The translations under genes were made by a program, and so were the position numbers. Of a stretch of DNA of 64,000 nt, positions 24,158-32,865 are shown in pieces. How positions within the stretch are numbered: the stretch's first letter is position 1; every line of letters begins with the position of its first letter. The notes under the pieces were generated by a model. That model did not search any database. It was given only the letters and a program-made list of their open reading frames with translations, and had not been told where the DNA came from. Source of the DNA: Cohnella pontilimi (GTDB lineage: Bacteria > Bacillota > Bacilli > Paenibacillales > Paenibacillaceae); NCBI RefSeq assembly GCF_005049045.1, contig NZ_SUPK01000001.1, forward strand, positions 740,730 through 804,729, given 5' to 3'.

Positions 24158-25852
24158 ATGCGTATAGGCGAACTATTGATCATGAACGGATGGATCTCCA
24201 ACGAACAGCTGAACGAAGCGTTGGAGGAGCAGCGCCTCCACCCCGCCAAACTTGGGGAAATCCTGATCGCCAAAGGATTTATAAACGAAGGACAACTGGT
24301 CGAAGTATTGGAGTTTCAGCTCGGTGTGCCGGTGGTGAAGCTGTCCGAAACGGCCTTTGATCCGGCTGCCGTGCACCTTATACCCGATTCGGTCGCGCTT
24401 AAGCACCGAACGCTGCCGATCGGGAAAGACGGCGGAAAACTTCGGGTGGCCATGATCGACCCGCTGAACCAGGAGGCGATCAAAGAGATCCAGATGGTAA
24501 CGGGGCTCCGCGTACAACCTCTGATCGCCGCCCGCTCCGAAATGGATGAAGTGCTTGTCCGCTATTACGGAGAGGACGATTCTCGCGAGGAGTTAGCGGC
24601 CATTCTGAGAGAAGGCATGAAGTGCCAAGCGTCCGCCATTCGTCTTGAAGCCCTAAGCCACGGGCTGTCGGTCCGTTACCGGACGACTGAATCGCATCCG
24701 GATGAGCGCACGCTCGATAAATCGAAACAACTCGCTCTGGTCGCGCGGATCAAGCGAATGGCCGGCATGAGGACGGAAAACATGCCGCTGCCGCAATCCG
24801 GCCGTTTTCAGACCGACGTCGACCACAAACCTGTAGATGTCCGCGTCTCGACGCTGCCGACCCGGTACGGGGAGAGCTTATATTTGTTGCTATCGGATCC
24901 GTATACTCCGCTGCTGCAGTTCTCCGAGTCGGATTTGAACGAGAACGATCGGGAATCGGTAGACAGGGCGATCCGGCAGCCGTCGGGCCTGTTGCTTTTT
25001 GCAGGACCTCCAGGATCGGGCAGAACGTCGCTCGCTTACTCCGTCGCACAGGAGATTGCAAAGACAGGACGAAAAATCATCTCTTTGGAAAATCCGATTG
25101 GGCGTACGATGCCCAACATGATGCAAGTGGAGATCTGCGAGCATTCCGGTTTGACCATGTCGTTCGCTCTCCGGGCGGCGCTGCGGCATCGGCCGGACGC
25201 TCTCCTGATCGACCAAATCGCCGACGCGGAAACCGCGGAACATGCTCTGCTCGCTTCCCGCTTCGGACCCCTCACCCTCGCCACGATTACGGCAAACGGA
25301 GTTTTTGAGACGCTTGGCCGCTTGATGGCATGTGTACGGGACACGGAGTTGTTGGCCACCTCTCTCTCAATGATCGTTTCCCAGCGGCTGGTCAGGCGGG
25401 TCTGCCGGCAATGCGCGCAAGCCGTACCTGCGACGGAAGAGGAACTGCGTCATTTCGAAGCAAACGGGATTCTCCTGTCCGAAGAATCGAAACAGTCCGC
25501 GAAAGGCGTCATCGGCAATTTCCGTTCATTCGTCTCCGCCCAAGTCAGCGGGAAACCGGCGGTCACCAGGGGCATCGGTTGCCGCGTGTGCGGCAACACC
25601 GGTTATCACGGCCTTATCGCGATTCACGAATCGCTGACGATCGACAACCCCTTGCGCGAACGGATTGCCGAACGGATGCCGATTCGGGAAATCGAGCGGC
25701 ACGCAAGATTGAACGGCTGCAAAAGCTTGGTGTCCGATGGTCTGGGCAAAGCACGGGAAGGACTCACGACAGTGGATGAAGTGATGAAATCCGTCACCTT
25801 CACACATTTCGAAGGAGGCAACAACAGTGGCATACCGGTTTCTGGTGGTTGA
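24158..25852 (+). CDS. MshEN-domain GspE/PilB-like protein with degenerate ATPase
   Basis: The ATG at 24158 follows GAAAGGAGGACCTT; an upstream in-frame start would lie inside the riboswitch. Residues 1-60 hold two MshEN repeats (RIGELLIMNGWISNEQLNEA and KLGEILIAKGFINEGQLVEV), the known c-di-GMP-binding motif of MshE-type ATPases. The P-loop at about 283-291 reads GPPGSGRTS, with Arg in place of the catalytic Lys. The Walker B region reads DALLIDQIADAETAE, where family members have GEIRD. Cysteine pairs near 415/418 and 474/477 are kept. It may be a c-di-GMP-responsive regulator rather than a pilus motor. No pilin genes are nearby. Confidence 0.85.
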   Translation: MRIGELLIMNGWISNEQLNEALEEQRLHPAKLGEILIAKGFINEGQLVEVLEFQLGVPVVKLSETAFDPAAVHLIPDSVALKHRTLPIGKDGGKLRVAMIDPLNQEAIKEIQMVTGLRVQPLIAARSEMDEVLVRYYGEDDSREELAAILREGMKCQASAIRLEALSHGLSVRYRTTESHPDERTLDKSKQLALVARIKRMAGMRTENMPLPQSGRFQTDVDHKPVDVRVSTLPTRYGESLYLLLSDPYTPLLQFSESDLNENDRESVDRAIRQPSGLLLFAGPPGSGRTSLAYSVAQEIAKTGRKIISLENPIGRTMPNMMQVEICEHSGLTMSFALRAALRHRPDALLIDQIADAETAEHALLASRFGPLTLATITANGVFETLGRLMACVRDTELLATSLSMIVSQRLVRRVCRQCAQAVPATEEELRHFEANGILLSEESKQSAKGVIGNFRSFVSAQVSGKPAVTRGIGCRVCGNTGYHGLIAIHESLTIDNPLRERIAERMPIREIERHARLNGCKSLVSDGLGKAREGLTTVDEVMKSVTFTHFEGGNNSGIPVSGG

Positions 25853-26543
25853 CGATACAAATTTCATGCGGAAAATGGCTTCCGATTGCTTGAAACAATT
25901 CGGGTACGAAGTAGCCGGAGAGGCGGCGAACGGCAAAGATGCGGTAAGGCTGTTTGAAGAGCTGCGGCCGGACGTTGTCATCATGGATTTGACGATGCCG
26001 GAATTGAGCGGGATTGATGCCTTGAAACAAATTTTGCAAATCAACCCTGAGGCCGTCGTCCTCATCTGCTCGGCCAGCAACCAGAAGGAGCAAATATTCG
26101 AGGCGCTCGAGGCGGGCGCCAAAGGTTATTTGTCGAAACCGTTCAATCCGAAGCGCCTGCAAGAGGTCATTCAAAAATACGCCGTTCCGTTCCTTGTTCC
26201 CTCCACTACACTTCATGGTGAGGTTGATGCGGCGGAGGCGGAAGTCGTAATGGAAACGGCGGCGGCCGTTGAACCGGCTGACGAGCCTACAACCAATAGC
26301 GTTGATTCGATCAGGAGGAATGAGAAGATGAAGAGCTTCGTCAGCAGATTGATGTGTAACTGGCAGGAAGAAACGAATGAAGGTACCGTCCACTATTCCG
26401 TGATCTGCACGGAAAGCGAGAACAGTCTGCTCGTCGAGATGAACGGCGACAACAACGAGAAGCAGGTCATCTCCTTCTCCCTGGACGGTTTTCGGCAATT
26501 GGCCGGCTGGCTCGACGATCATTTGGGCAGCAGAACAAACTGA
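25827..26543 (+). CDS. CheY-like response regulator with C-terminal extension
   Basis: A GTG start (GAAGGAGG upstream) overlaps the previous gene by 26 bp, so the two are coupled. The receiver domain is at 1-120: FLVVDDTNFMRKM, phospho-acceptor Asp in VVIMDLTMPELSG, Ser/Thr in LICSAS and Lys in YLSKPFNPKRL. An acidic linker follows (about 130-165). The last about 70 residues (MKSFVSRLMCNWQEETNEG onward) have no DNA-binding motif that I recognise. Signalling by protein contact is more likely than transcription. Confidence 0.87.
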   Translation: MAYRFLVVDDTNFMRKMASDCLKQFGYEVAGEAANGKDAVRLFEELRPDVVIMDLTMPELSGIDALKQILQINPEAVVLICSASNQKEQIFEALEAGAKGYLSKPFNPKRLQEVIQKYAVPFLVPSTTLHGEVDAAEAEVVMETAAAVEPADEPTTNSVDSIRRNEKMKSFVSRLMCNWQEETNEGTVHYSVICTESENSLLVEMNGDNNEKQVISFSLDGFRQLAGWLDDHLGSRTN

Positions 26544-26554
26544 CCATGAAAAGG

Positions 26555-26605
26555 AAAACGGGTTGTCCCTCGGCTCTTCGCGAACCTTGTAGGACAACCC
26601 GTTTT
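26555..26605. terminator. Bidirectional terminator
   Basis: AAAACGGGTTGTCC pairs with GGACAACCCGTTTT over a long loop. It ends the response regulator transcript and overlaps the last bases of the convergent YneQ-like gene. Confidence 0.85.
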
Positions 26606-26909
26606 ATTCCATCATCCCGAACTTGCGCATCTGCTCCCACAGCCGCTCGCGGGTGAGAATTTCTTTTTGCTTGGGACCGATCAGATCAAAATGGGGAAAC
26701 GGCTGCCGCCGGTGAATGTACTTCGGGTTCAGTCCATTGGCGACACACCAATCGGTCAACCGGTCAAGATCGGCGCAGCCGACCTTGGTGACCGTGTTGA
26801 TGCCGGGAAAACGGGGTTCAAGCCAAAAATGCGTCAAAAACGCAATCTCGCCTCTCTCCACCTGTTCCTTCCACGCCTCAAGCTCTTCTCTTTTGATCCC
26901 GAAGGCCAT
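26604..26909 (-). CDS. YneQ-like conserved protein
   Basis: The 101-residue protein starts MAFGIKREELEAWKEQVERG and continues IAFLTHFWLEPRFPGINTVT. From memory it resembles the short Bacillus YneQ family, cytoplasmic and of unknown function. There are no membrane segments. It follows the gluconate kinase gene by two bases, so it may be read on the same transcript, although YneQ proteins are not known to act in gluconate metabolism. Confidence 0.7.
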   Translation of the reverse strand: MAFGIKREELEAWKEQVERGEIAFLTHFWLEPRFPGINTVTKVGCADLDRLTDWCVANGLNPKYIHRRQPFPHFDLIGPKQKEILTRERLWEQMRKFGMME

Positions 26910-26911
26910 CG

Positions 26912-28453
26912 TTAAATATGCTTCTTCTGAAAGCGGGCGATCGCCTCGTATTCTTCTTCCAGCTTGCGGGAGACCGAGATGAAAATCGGCAGCAGCTCAT
27001 GATAAATCGCCGCGTTTTCTTTGATCGGCTTATGTTCGTGGGTGGAGCCCACCATGCCGGAGACGACGTTCAGCGAATCGACGCGGCCCGTCGCGTACAG
27101 GCCAAGAACGACGGCTCCGAGACACGAGCTTTCGAAGCTTTCGGGAATGACCACCGTCTGGTCGAAAATATCCGCCATCATCTGCCGCCATAACGGAGAA
27201 CGCGAGAACCCGCCGGTAGCGTGAATTTTTTTCGGCCGTCCGATCTTCTCTTCCATCGCCAGCAATACCGAATACAGGTTGAAAATGACCCCTTCGAGCA
27301 CGGCGCGAATCATATGTTCTTTGCCGTGGTGCATCGTTAAGCCGAAGAAGGAGCCCCGCGCATTGGCGTTCCACAGCGGCGCCCGTTCCCCCGTCATGTA
27401 AGGGTGGAACAGCAGTCCGTCCGCACCCGGCTGCACTCTTTGCGCCATTTGATTGAGCAGGTCGTAAGCGTCCAAGCCGAGTCGCTTGGCCGTGTCGATC
27501 TCCGACGCCGCCAATTCGTCCCGCACCCAGCGGAACAGCATGCCGCCATTGTTGATGGGACCGCCGATCACCCAATGCCGCTCGGTTAATGCATAGCAGA
27601 AGATGCGGCCTTTCGGATCCGTGACCGGCCGGTCCACCACGGTGCGGATGGCACCGCTCGTGCCGATCGTGGCTGCAACGACGCCGGGTTCGACGGCATC
27701 GACACCCAAGTTCGAGAGTACGCCGTCGCTGGCGCCGATCACGAACGGGGTATGCTGCGGCAGCCCCATTTGCTCCGCATACGCGGGGTTCAGTCCTTGC
27801 ATTTGATGGGTGGTCGGCACGAGATCGGAAAGCTGTTCTCTCGATACGCCCGCGACGCGGAGAGCTTCCTCGTCCCAGTCCAGCTGCTCCAGGTTGAACA
27901 GCCCCGTACAAGAAGCAATCGAATAATCGACGACATAATGGCCGAACAATTTGGCGAAAACGTACTCCTTGATCGAGACGAACTTGGCCGCCTTCCGGAA
28001 CACATCGGGCATGTCGTTCCGGAGCCACATGAGCTTCGTGAGCGGTGACATCGGATGAATGGGCGTGCCGGTCCGCAAGTAGATTTCATGGCCTCCCAGC
28101 TCGCGTTTCAAGCGATCCGACCACTCCGCGCTGCGGTTGTCCGCCCATGTGATGCAAGCGGTCAAAGGCTTCCCGTCCGCGTCGACCGCGATGACGCTGT
28201 GCATGGCCGAGCTGAACGACACGAACAAAACTTGCCCGGCCGAAGCCGGGCTTTGGTTCATCACCGTTTGGACGCTGTAGAGAACCGCCTGAAAAATCTG
28301 ATCCGGGTCCTGCTCCGCGACGGAGGCGTTCGGGGTATGCAAGGGGTACCCTTGGCTGGCCTGGGTCACGACTTTTCCGTTCTCTTCGAAGAGCACCGCT
28401 TTGGTGCTGGTGGTGCCGATATCCACACCAATCATGTACATCGTCTTGCTCAA
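26912..28453 (-). CDS. gntK: Gluconate kinase (FGGY family)
   Basis: The TTG at 28453 (MSKTMYMIGVDIGTTSTKAV) is chosen because GAAAGAAGG precedes it by seven bases. The 513-residue protein has both FGGY domains: an N-terminal actin-like fold with the phosphate loop DIGTTSTKAV and SSAMHSVIAVD, and a C-terminal domain with IHATGGFSRSPLWRQMMADI. It phosphorylates gluconate to 6-phosphogluconate. Xylulokinase is the closest alternative, but the adjacent GntP permease supports gluconate. It is the second gene of the operon. Confidence 0.9.
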   Translation of the reverse strand: MSKTMYMIGVDIGTTSTKAVLFEENGKVVTQASQGYPLHTPNASVAEQDPDQIFQAVLYSVQTVMNQSPASAGQVLFVSFSSAMHSVIAVDADGKPLTACITWADNRSAEWSDRLKRELGGHEIYLRTGTPIHPMSPLTKLMWLRNDMPDVFRKAAKFVSIKEYVFAKLFGHYVVDYSIASCTGLFNLEQLDWDEEALRVAGVSREQLSDLVPTTHQMQGLNPAYAEQMGLPQHTPFVIGASDGVLSNLGVDAVEPGVVAATIGTSGAIRTVVDRPVTDPKGRIFCYALTERHWVIGGPINNGGMLFRWVRDELAASEIDTAKRLGLDAYDLLNQMAQRVQPGADGLLFHPYMTGERAPLWNANARGSFFGLTMHHGKEHMIRAVLEGVIFNLYSVLLAMEEKIGRPKKIHATGGFSRSPLWRQMMADIFDQTVVIPESFESSCLGAVVLGLYATGRVDSLNVVSGMVGSTHEHKPIKENAAIYHELLPIFISVSRKLEEEYEAIARFQKKHI

Positions 28454-28485
28454 AGCGAAACCTTCTTTCTGGTTGGATGCCTGTC

Positions 28486-29847
28486 TTACATTACCGTACT
28501 CAGAATTAAGATAAAAATCAATGCCATGATGGAAAGAATCGTTTCCATCATCGTCCAAGATTTTAAAGTCTGAGGGACGGACATGTTGAAAAACTCCTTC
28601 ACCATCCAGAAGCCGGCGTCATTGACATGCGACAAGACCAGCGAACCGGCGCCGGTTGCGAGTACGGTCAGTTCCACATTGGTGCCCGGATTGAGCGCAA
28701 GCACGGGCGTCACGATGCCGGCGGCCGTCGTCATGGCCACGGAAGCGGAACCGGTAGCCACCCGAATCACCGCGGCTGCGAACCAGGCGAACAAAATAAT
28801 GTTCACATTGGCTTGTGTCGCCATTTCTCCGATCGCCTTGCCGACACCGCTGTTGATCAATACTTGCTTGAACGATCCCCCTGCTCCGATGATCAGGATA
28901 ATCGAGGCGGTCGGTGCCAAGCTCTCGCCGGCGAATCGGGACACTTGCTCCATCTTGAACCCTCGTGCATAGCCGAGAGAGAAGAAAGAAAATATTGCCG
29001 CGATTAACAGCGCGATCACTTCATGGCCGATGAATTCGGCGAATTTGGTGAACCCGCTGGTTGCGTCCGGATCCAGAATGGTCGCGATGGAACCGATCAG
29101 CATGAGGATGACGGGCATCAGAATCGTGAGCAGCGTGATGCCGAAGCCGGGCAAATTGTCGACCGACTTCGTCGAGAACTGCTTCTCCAAGTCGGCCGGA
29201 GGTTCCGCATTAATGCGTTTGCCGATGTAATTGCCGAACAGCGGTCCCGCGATAATGGCCGTCGGAATCCCCACGATGAGGGAATACAGAATCGTTCTTC
29301 CGAGATCCGCGCCGAAGGCGTCGATGGCAATCATAGGCGCGGGATGCGGCGGCACCAGACCATGCACGGTGGAGAGGCCGGCCAATACCGGGATGCCGAT
29401 TTTCAGCAGCGGCACTTTCGTTTTCCGTGCGACCGTGAACACGATCGGGATCAGCAGAATAACCCCCACCTCGAAGAAGACGGGGATGCCCACGATGAAA
29501 CCGACGAGCATCATCGCCCAATGGACCCGTTTCTCTCCGAACAGGTCCAGAAGCGTCGTGGCGATCCTTTCCGCACCGCCTGACTCCGCCATCATTTTGC
29601 CCAGTATGGTGCCGAGCCCGATGACGATGGCAATCGTGCCTAACGTGCCGCCTAAACCGCTGGTGATGGCCTTGATAACGTCCGGCGGCTGCATGCCGGT
29701 AAGCAGTCCGAGCAGCAATGCCGCCAATAACAGCGCGACAAAGGCATTCCACCGGTATCGGGCGATCAAAAGGACGAGGAGCACGATACACACCAGCGTC
29801 CAGACGATCAGCGTAGCGTTGTGGCTCAGTCCAAACAGACTATTCAT
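28486..29847 (-). CDS. gntP: Gluconate permease (GntP family)
   Basis: The start is at one of two consecutive ATGs (29850, 29847); GGGAGG is six bases from the second. About 450 residues form 12 or more membrane helices of the GntP type. Landmarks are IALGLGTILGKMMAESGGAERIA-like stretches (seen as VIGLGTILGKMMAESGGAER), VGIPVFFEVGVILLIPI and VPPHPAPMIAI. It imports gluconate with protons. gntK follows 32 bp downstream. A TTGTATGCAA element upstream may be a GntR operator. No gntR gene is in the window. Confidence 0.92.
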   Translation of the reverse strand: MNSLFGLSHNATLIVWTLVCIVLLVLLIARYRWNAFVALLLAALLLGLLTGMQPPDVIKAITSGLGGTLGTIAIVIGLGTILGKMMAESGGAERIATTLLDLFGEKRVHWAMMLVGFIVGIPVFFEVGVILLIPIVFTVARKTKVPLLKIGIPVLAGLSTVHGLVPPHPAPMIAIDAFGADLGRTILYSLIVGIPTAIIAGPLFGNYIGKRINAEPPADLEKQFSTKSVDNLPGFGITLLTILMPVILMLIGSIATILDPDATSGFTKFAEFIGHEVIALLIAAIFSFFSLGYARGFKMEQVSRFAGESLAPTASIILIIGAGGSFKQVLINSGVGKAIGEMATQANVNIILFAWFAAAVIRVATGSASVAMTTAAGIVTPVLALNPGTNVELTVLATGAGSLVLSHVNDAGFWMVKEFFNMSVPQTLKSWTMMETILSIMALIFILILSTVM

Positions 29848-29914
29848 CATGTACCTCCCTAAATACGCGTTTGACATGAACTTATGGCTAGCATCCCCCA
29901 TATCCAGTTATTTC

Positions 29915-29924
29915 TTGTATGCAA
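29915..29924. promoter_or_regulatory. Candidate GntR operator
   Basis: CTTGTATGCAAC is one base from the core of the known B. subtilis gnt operator (CTTGTATACAAG). It lies about 65 bp upstream of gntP. Confidence 0.45.
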
Positions 29925-30041
29925 CAAAAAAGCTCCGCCACCGCATGCCCTGGAATTGGGCAAGCTGTGAGGGAGTCCAAACACCTTGAGCCCGGATAGT
30001 TCATTCCTTTATGAAAGGCGGCACTTTTGATATGCAAAAAT

Positions 30042-30072
30042 AAAACGCCCCAGCCGTCAGCTGAGGCGTTTT
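30042..30072. terminator. Terminator of the secreted-protein gene
   Basis: AAAACGCCCCAGC pairs with GCTGAGGCGTTTT over CGTCA, 15 bases beyond the stop of the gene at 30087-31151. Confidence 0.87.
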
Positions 30073-30086
30073 CGTAAGTAATCCGA

Positions 30087-31151
30087 TTATCTGCGTTGAT
30101 TCGTGAAATAGATGACCTGTGGACCGGCGGAGCCGCCGGTTAGGCTCATTTGGGAGGAGTACAAGCCGCCATGCGGATTCACTTTGAAATCGGTAATGTG
30201 CCACGCTTGCTCGTAGTTCAAATAATCGGATTGAAATAATTGCTTGTTCCACAAGAGCGCAAAATGTCCGTATCCGCCCGCCGGATTCAAATACACGCCG
30301 ACCTGTCGCGGATCACTGTGGCTATTCGTCACATGCACCGCAAAGTGATACATGACGCCGTAGTTCCCGTTGTTGATAACAGGAGCATTGTCTACTGCGC
30401 TCCAGCCGTTCTCGTACTCGCCGGGCATATCGTCTTGCCATGGTCCGTACGCTGCGGCATCTACCGATATATAAGCGTTACCTTGGGCCGTATCATACTG
30501 AATGACCCCGATTCGGTCGAAATGGGGAAACGTCCCCCTCCCGTGATCGTCCGAAGGAAGAATGGCGATTTTCTCGGGATTCTTGGGCTTCGATTCGTAG
30601 GCCAGAGTGGTCACCGTTACTTGTGCCGGCTTGCCGCTTTTGTCCGACGCCACGAATTGCACGATCCCGCTGTTCGTAATGTCTTTTGGCGTAGGAGCCG
30701 TGATATAGTAGCTTTGTCCCGGCGCAAGCTCCGCAACCAGCACTTTCGTATTTTGCGTGTTTAAAAATTGGACGAGCGCGTCCTGACCGGCAACGTCCAC
30801 GTAGTAATTAGTGCCCACTCCGCGGCCTTTGGTGTATAAACGGACTGTTTGCGAGGAAGTGTTTGTGATGGCGGCACCGATTTCGAAGGTGGTGTCGGAA
30901 GCGTTTTGATGATGCCAAAACACACGAAACTCTCCATCGGCAACGCCTCGATACAGCCCGCCCGGCGTGGCGAACGTCTCCGGCGAGTCGCTGAAAATCA
31001 GTTTGCCTCCCACTCCGTAAAGCTGCGGCTTCTCCAACTGAACGGCAGGCTGAAGCGAGGAGATCGGAACCGTCTCCTGTGCCGCAAAAGCGGTTCCCGC
31101 TCCGAATAACCCTACCGCCATCGCAAGACTGAGCAACATTCTCTTCTTCAA
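30087..31151 (-). CDS. Secreted protein of unknown function
   Basis: A TTG start after GAGGGATAAC gives 354 residues. A signal peptide is clear (KKRMLLSLAMAVGLFGAGTAFA, cut after AFA). The mature part is beta-rich with repeated Tyr/Gly/Trp patterns (TNYYVDVAGQDALVQFLNTQ, YGHFALLWNKQLFQSDYL) and no catalytic motif that I recognise. Similar proteins are common in Paenibacillus; some carry copper-amine-oxidase-like domains, but I cannot assign one here. It is a single-gene unit with its own terminator, divergent from the GT39-like gene. Confidence 0.7.
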   Translation of the reverse strand: MKKRMLLSLAMAVGLFGAGTAFAAQETVPISSLQPAVQLEKPQLYGVGGKLIFSDSPETFATPGGLYRGVADGEFRVFWHHQNASDTTFEIGAAITNTSSQTVRLYTKGRGVGTNYYVDVAGQDALVQFLNTQNTKVLVAELAPGQSYYITAPTPKDITNSGIVQFVASDKSGKPAQVTVTTLAYESKPKNPEKIAILPSDDHGRGTFPHFDRIGVIQYDTAQGNAYISVDAAAYGPWQDDMPGEYENGWSAVDNAPVINNGNYGVMYHFAVHVTNSHSDPRQVGVYLNPAGGYGHFALLWNKQLFQSDYLNYEQAWHITDFKVNPHGGLYSSQMSLTGGSAGPQVIYFTNQRR

Positions 31152-31287
31152 CAGTTATCCCTCATTTCACGTTTTGATTTCATTTCAAACCATCGAGTGA
31201 GGTCTCGCTGCTTTACGCCGCCTCACCTCCCTTCCGTGCCCGTTGCTGTTTCAAAAATGGATTTTAACTCTAAAATATTTGTGATAC

Positions 31288-31329
31288 TTGGAATAATATT
31301 TCTTACCCTTTATAATGAAAGCGAATACA
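31288..31329 (+). promoter_or_regulatory. Promoter with overlapping cre-like site
   Basis: TTGGAA and TATAAT are 17 bases apart (31288-31316). TGAAAGCGAATACA at 31316-31329 matches the CcpA cre consensus at 13 of 14 positions and overlaps the end of the -10 box, a position that would repress. Confidence 0.5.
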
Positions 31330-31340
31330 TATAAGAGGAC

Positions 31341-32810
31341 GTGGTGAAAAGCGTGGAAAGCATTCATAAAGGCTATCGGATCAGCAATTTCGTTTCCAGA
31401 GTGGTGATCGCAGCCGGAATTTTATTCCTCGTATTTACGCTCTTTTATGCTTTTCAAAATTCCGTTGTCTTCATCGGAACAAGCATGAAAACGGCCGGTA
31501 TCTTGCTCGGAGCCACGATCTTGATCTTAGCGGCCGCCTACTTCATCACAAGATGGCTGTCACCCGTACAATTCATCATCCTGTTGGTCCTGGTCGGCTT
31601 CGGTCTGCGGCTCGCCTGGATACTGTCCATTCAAACTCCTCCGATATCCGATTTCCTGGATATGCGCAACGCTGCGCTGAGCGCGGCCCGCGGTGATCTC
31701 TCATTCGGGAGCAACGAGTATTTTTCACGCTGGGTTTATCTGCTTGGATTCACCATGTATGAAGCCCTGATCACGAAAATATTCGGGGCGTCCCTTGCGG
31801 TTTTAAAAGTATTCAATATTTTGTTTAACGTCGGAACGGCGATCGTGATTTATTTTGCCGGTTCTAAACTGTTTAACGAGCCATGCGGCAGAATCGCTTC
31901 TCTGCTTTATGCCGTATACATCCCGAATATCATCATGTGTTCCGTGCTCACCAACCAGTTTTTGTCTACCTTTCTGTTCGCGCTGGGCTGTCTGTTCGTT
32001 GTTCGAAACGGGTTTACGTCCAAGTATTCATGGACTTGGATTGGCTTACTCTTTGCCATCGGAAACATGATTCGTCCCTTAGGCACATTCTTCGTCATCG
32101 GATTCGTCGTATTTGCGCTGCTGTTTAAACTGCTGCCAGCCGAGAACAGCCGCAGAGTCCCCATTCTGACTCGCACGATCGGAGCGGTTGCCGTTTACTT
32201 CATCGTTTCTCAAATCATCAGTTACAGTTTCATTTACTCCGGTGTCACGGAGTATCCTTTCAAAAGCCAAGAACCTTACTGGAAATTCATGGTCGGCCTA
32301 AACCAGCAGACCGTCGGCGGATGGTCGCAGGAGGATACCGACTACGCGCTCAAGTACAAACTCGGCGAGGAAAGAAACCAGGCAGAATTGAAATTATTTA
32401 AAGAGAGATTGCAAGATAAAAACGCCGTCCTCAGCTTGTTTGTCAAAAAGTTTAAAATGATGTGGGGATCTGAAGACGCCTCCGTATTTTGGAGCTTATA
32501 TGAGATAAACAAGCCAAACTTGGGTTCATTTCTCGTCAAGACGGAAAGAGTGATGTACACCTCAGTGGCGTTCTTTATGCTCATCTCCCTTGTTTTCCTA
32601 TTTGTGAAAAGTGAGAGGAAAGAGCATCTGTTGTTCCTCGTGCTTCTGCTTGGCTATGCTCTTGTACATATTGTGATTGAGGTGCAGACGCGATATCGCT
32701 TGGACATATTGCCTGCTTTCCTCATCTTGCAAAGTTACGGCATTTATATCCTATACACCACGCTTATGAAACCCTTTGTTAAAAAGCAACCGGCCGCTGC
32801 AGGCGCCTGA
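31341..32810 (+). CDS. GT39/ArnT-like membrane glycosyltransferase
   Basis: The start is one of two consecutive GTGs after AGAGGAC. The 489-residue protein has about twelve membrane helices. The first extracellular loop holds PPISDFLDMRNAALSAARGD, matching the DxD/acidic loop of GT-C enzymes (GT39, ArnT, PMT). Later features are SRWVYLLGFTMYEALITKIF and RPLGTFFVIGFVVF, plus a large loop around KFMVGLNQQTVGGWSQEDTD. It probably transfers sugar from a polyprenyl-phosphate donor to an envelope acceptor. The acceptor is unknown. Confidence 0.78.
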   Translation: MVKSVESIHKGYRISNFVSRVVIAAGILFLVFTLFYAFQNSVVFIGTSMKTAGILLGATILILAAAYFITRWLSPVQFIILLVLVGFGLRLAWILSIQTPPISDFLDMRNAALSAARGDLSFGSNEYFSRWVYLLGFTMYEALITKIFGASLAVLKVFNILFNVGTAIVIYFAGSKLFNEPCGRIASLLYAVYIPNIIMCSVLTNQFLSTFLFALGCLFVVRNGFTSKYSWTWIGLLFAIGNMIRPLGTFFVIGFVVFALLFKLLPAENSRRVPILTRTIGAVAVYFIVSQIISYSFIYSGVTEYPFKSQEPYWKFMVGLNQQTVGGWSQEDTDYALKYKLGEERNQAELKLFKERLQDKNAVLSLFVKKFKMMWGSEDASVFWSLYEINKPNLGSFLVKTERVMYTSVAFFMLISLVFLFVKSERKEHLLFLVLLLGYALVHIVIEVQTRYRLDILPAFLILQSYGIYILYTTLMKPFVKKQPAAAGA

Positions 32811-32812
32811 GG

Positions 32813-32857
32813 AAAAGAGCTATCCCTTTCATCATGGATAAGGGATAGCTCTTTTTT
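32813..32857. terminator. Bidirectional terminator
   Basis: AAAAGAGCTATCCCTT pairs with AAGGGATAGCTCTTTT, followed by TT and then AAG. It serves both convergent genes. Confidence 0.9.
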
Positions 32858-32865
32858 AAGTTATG

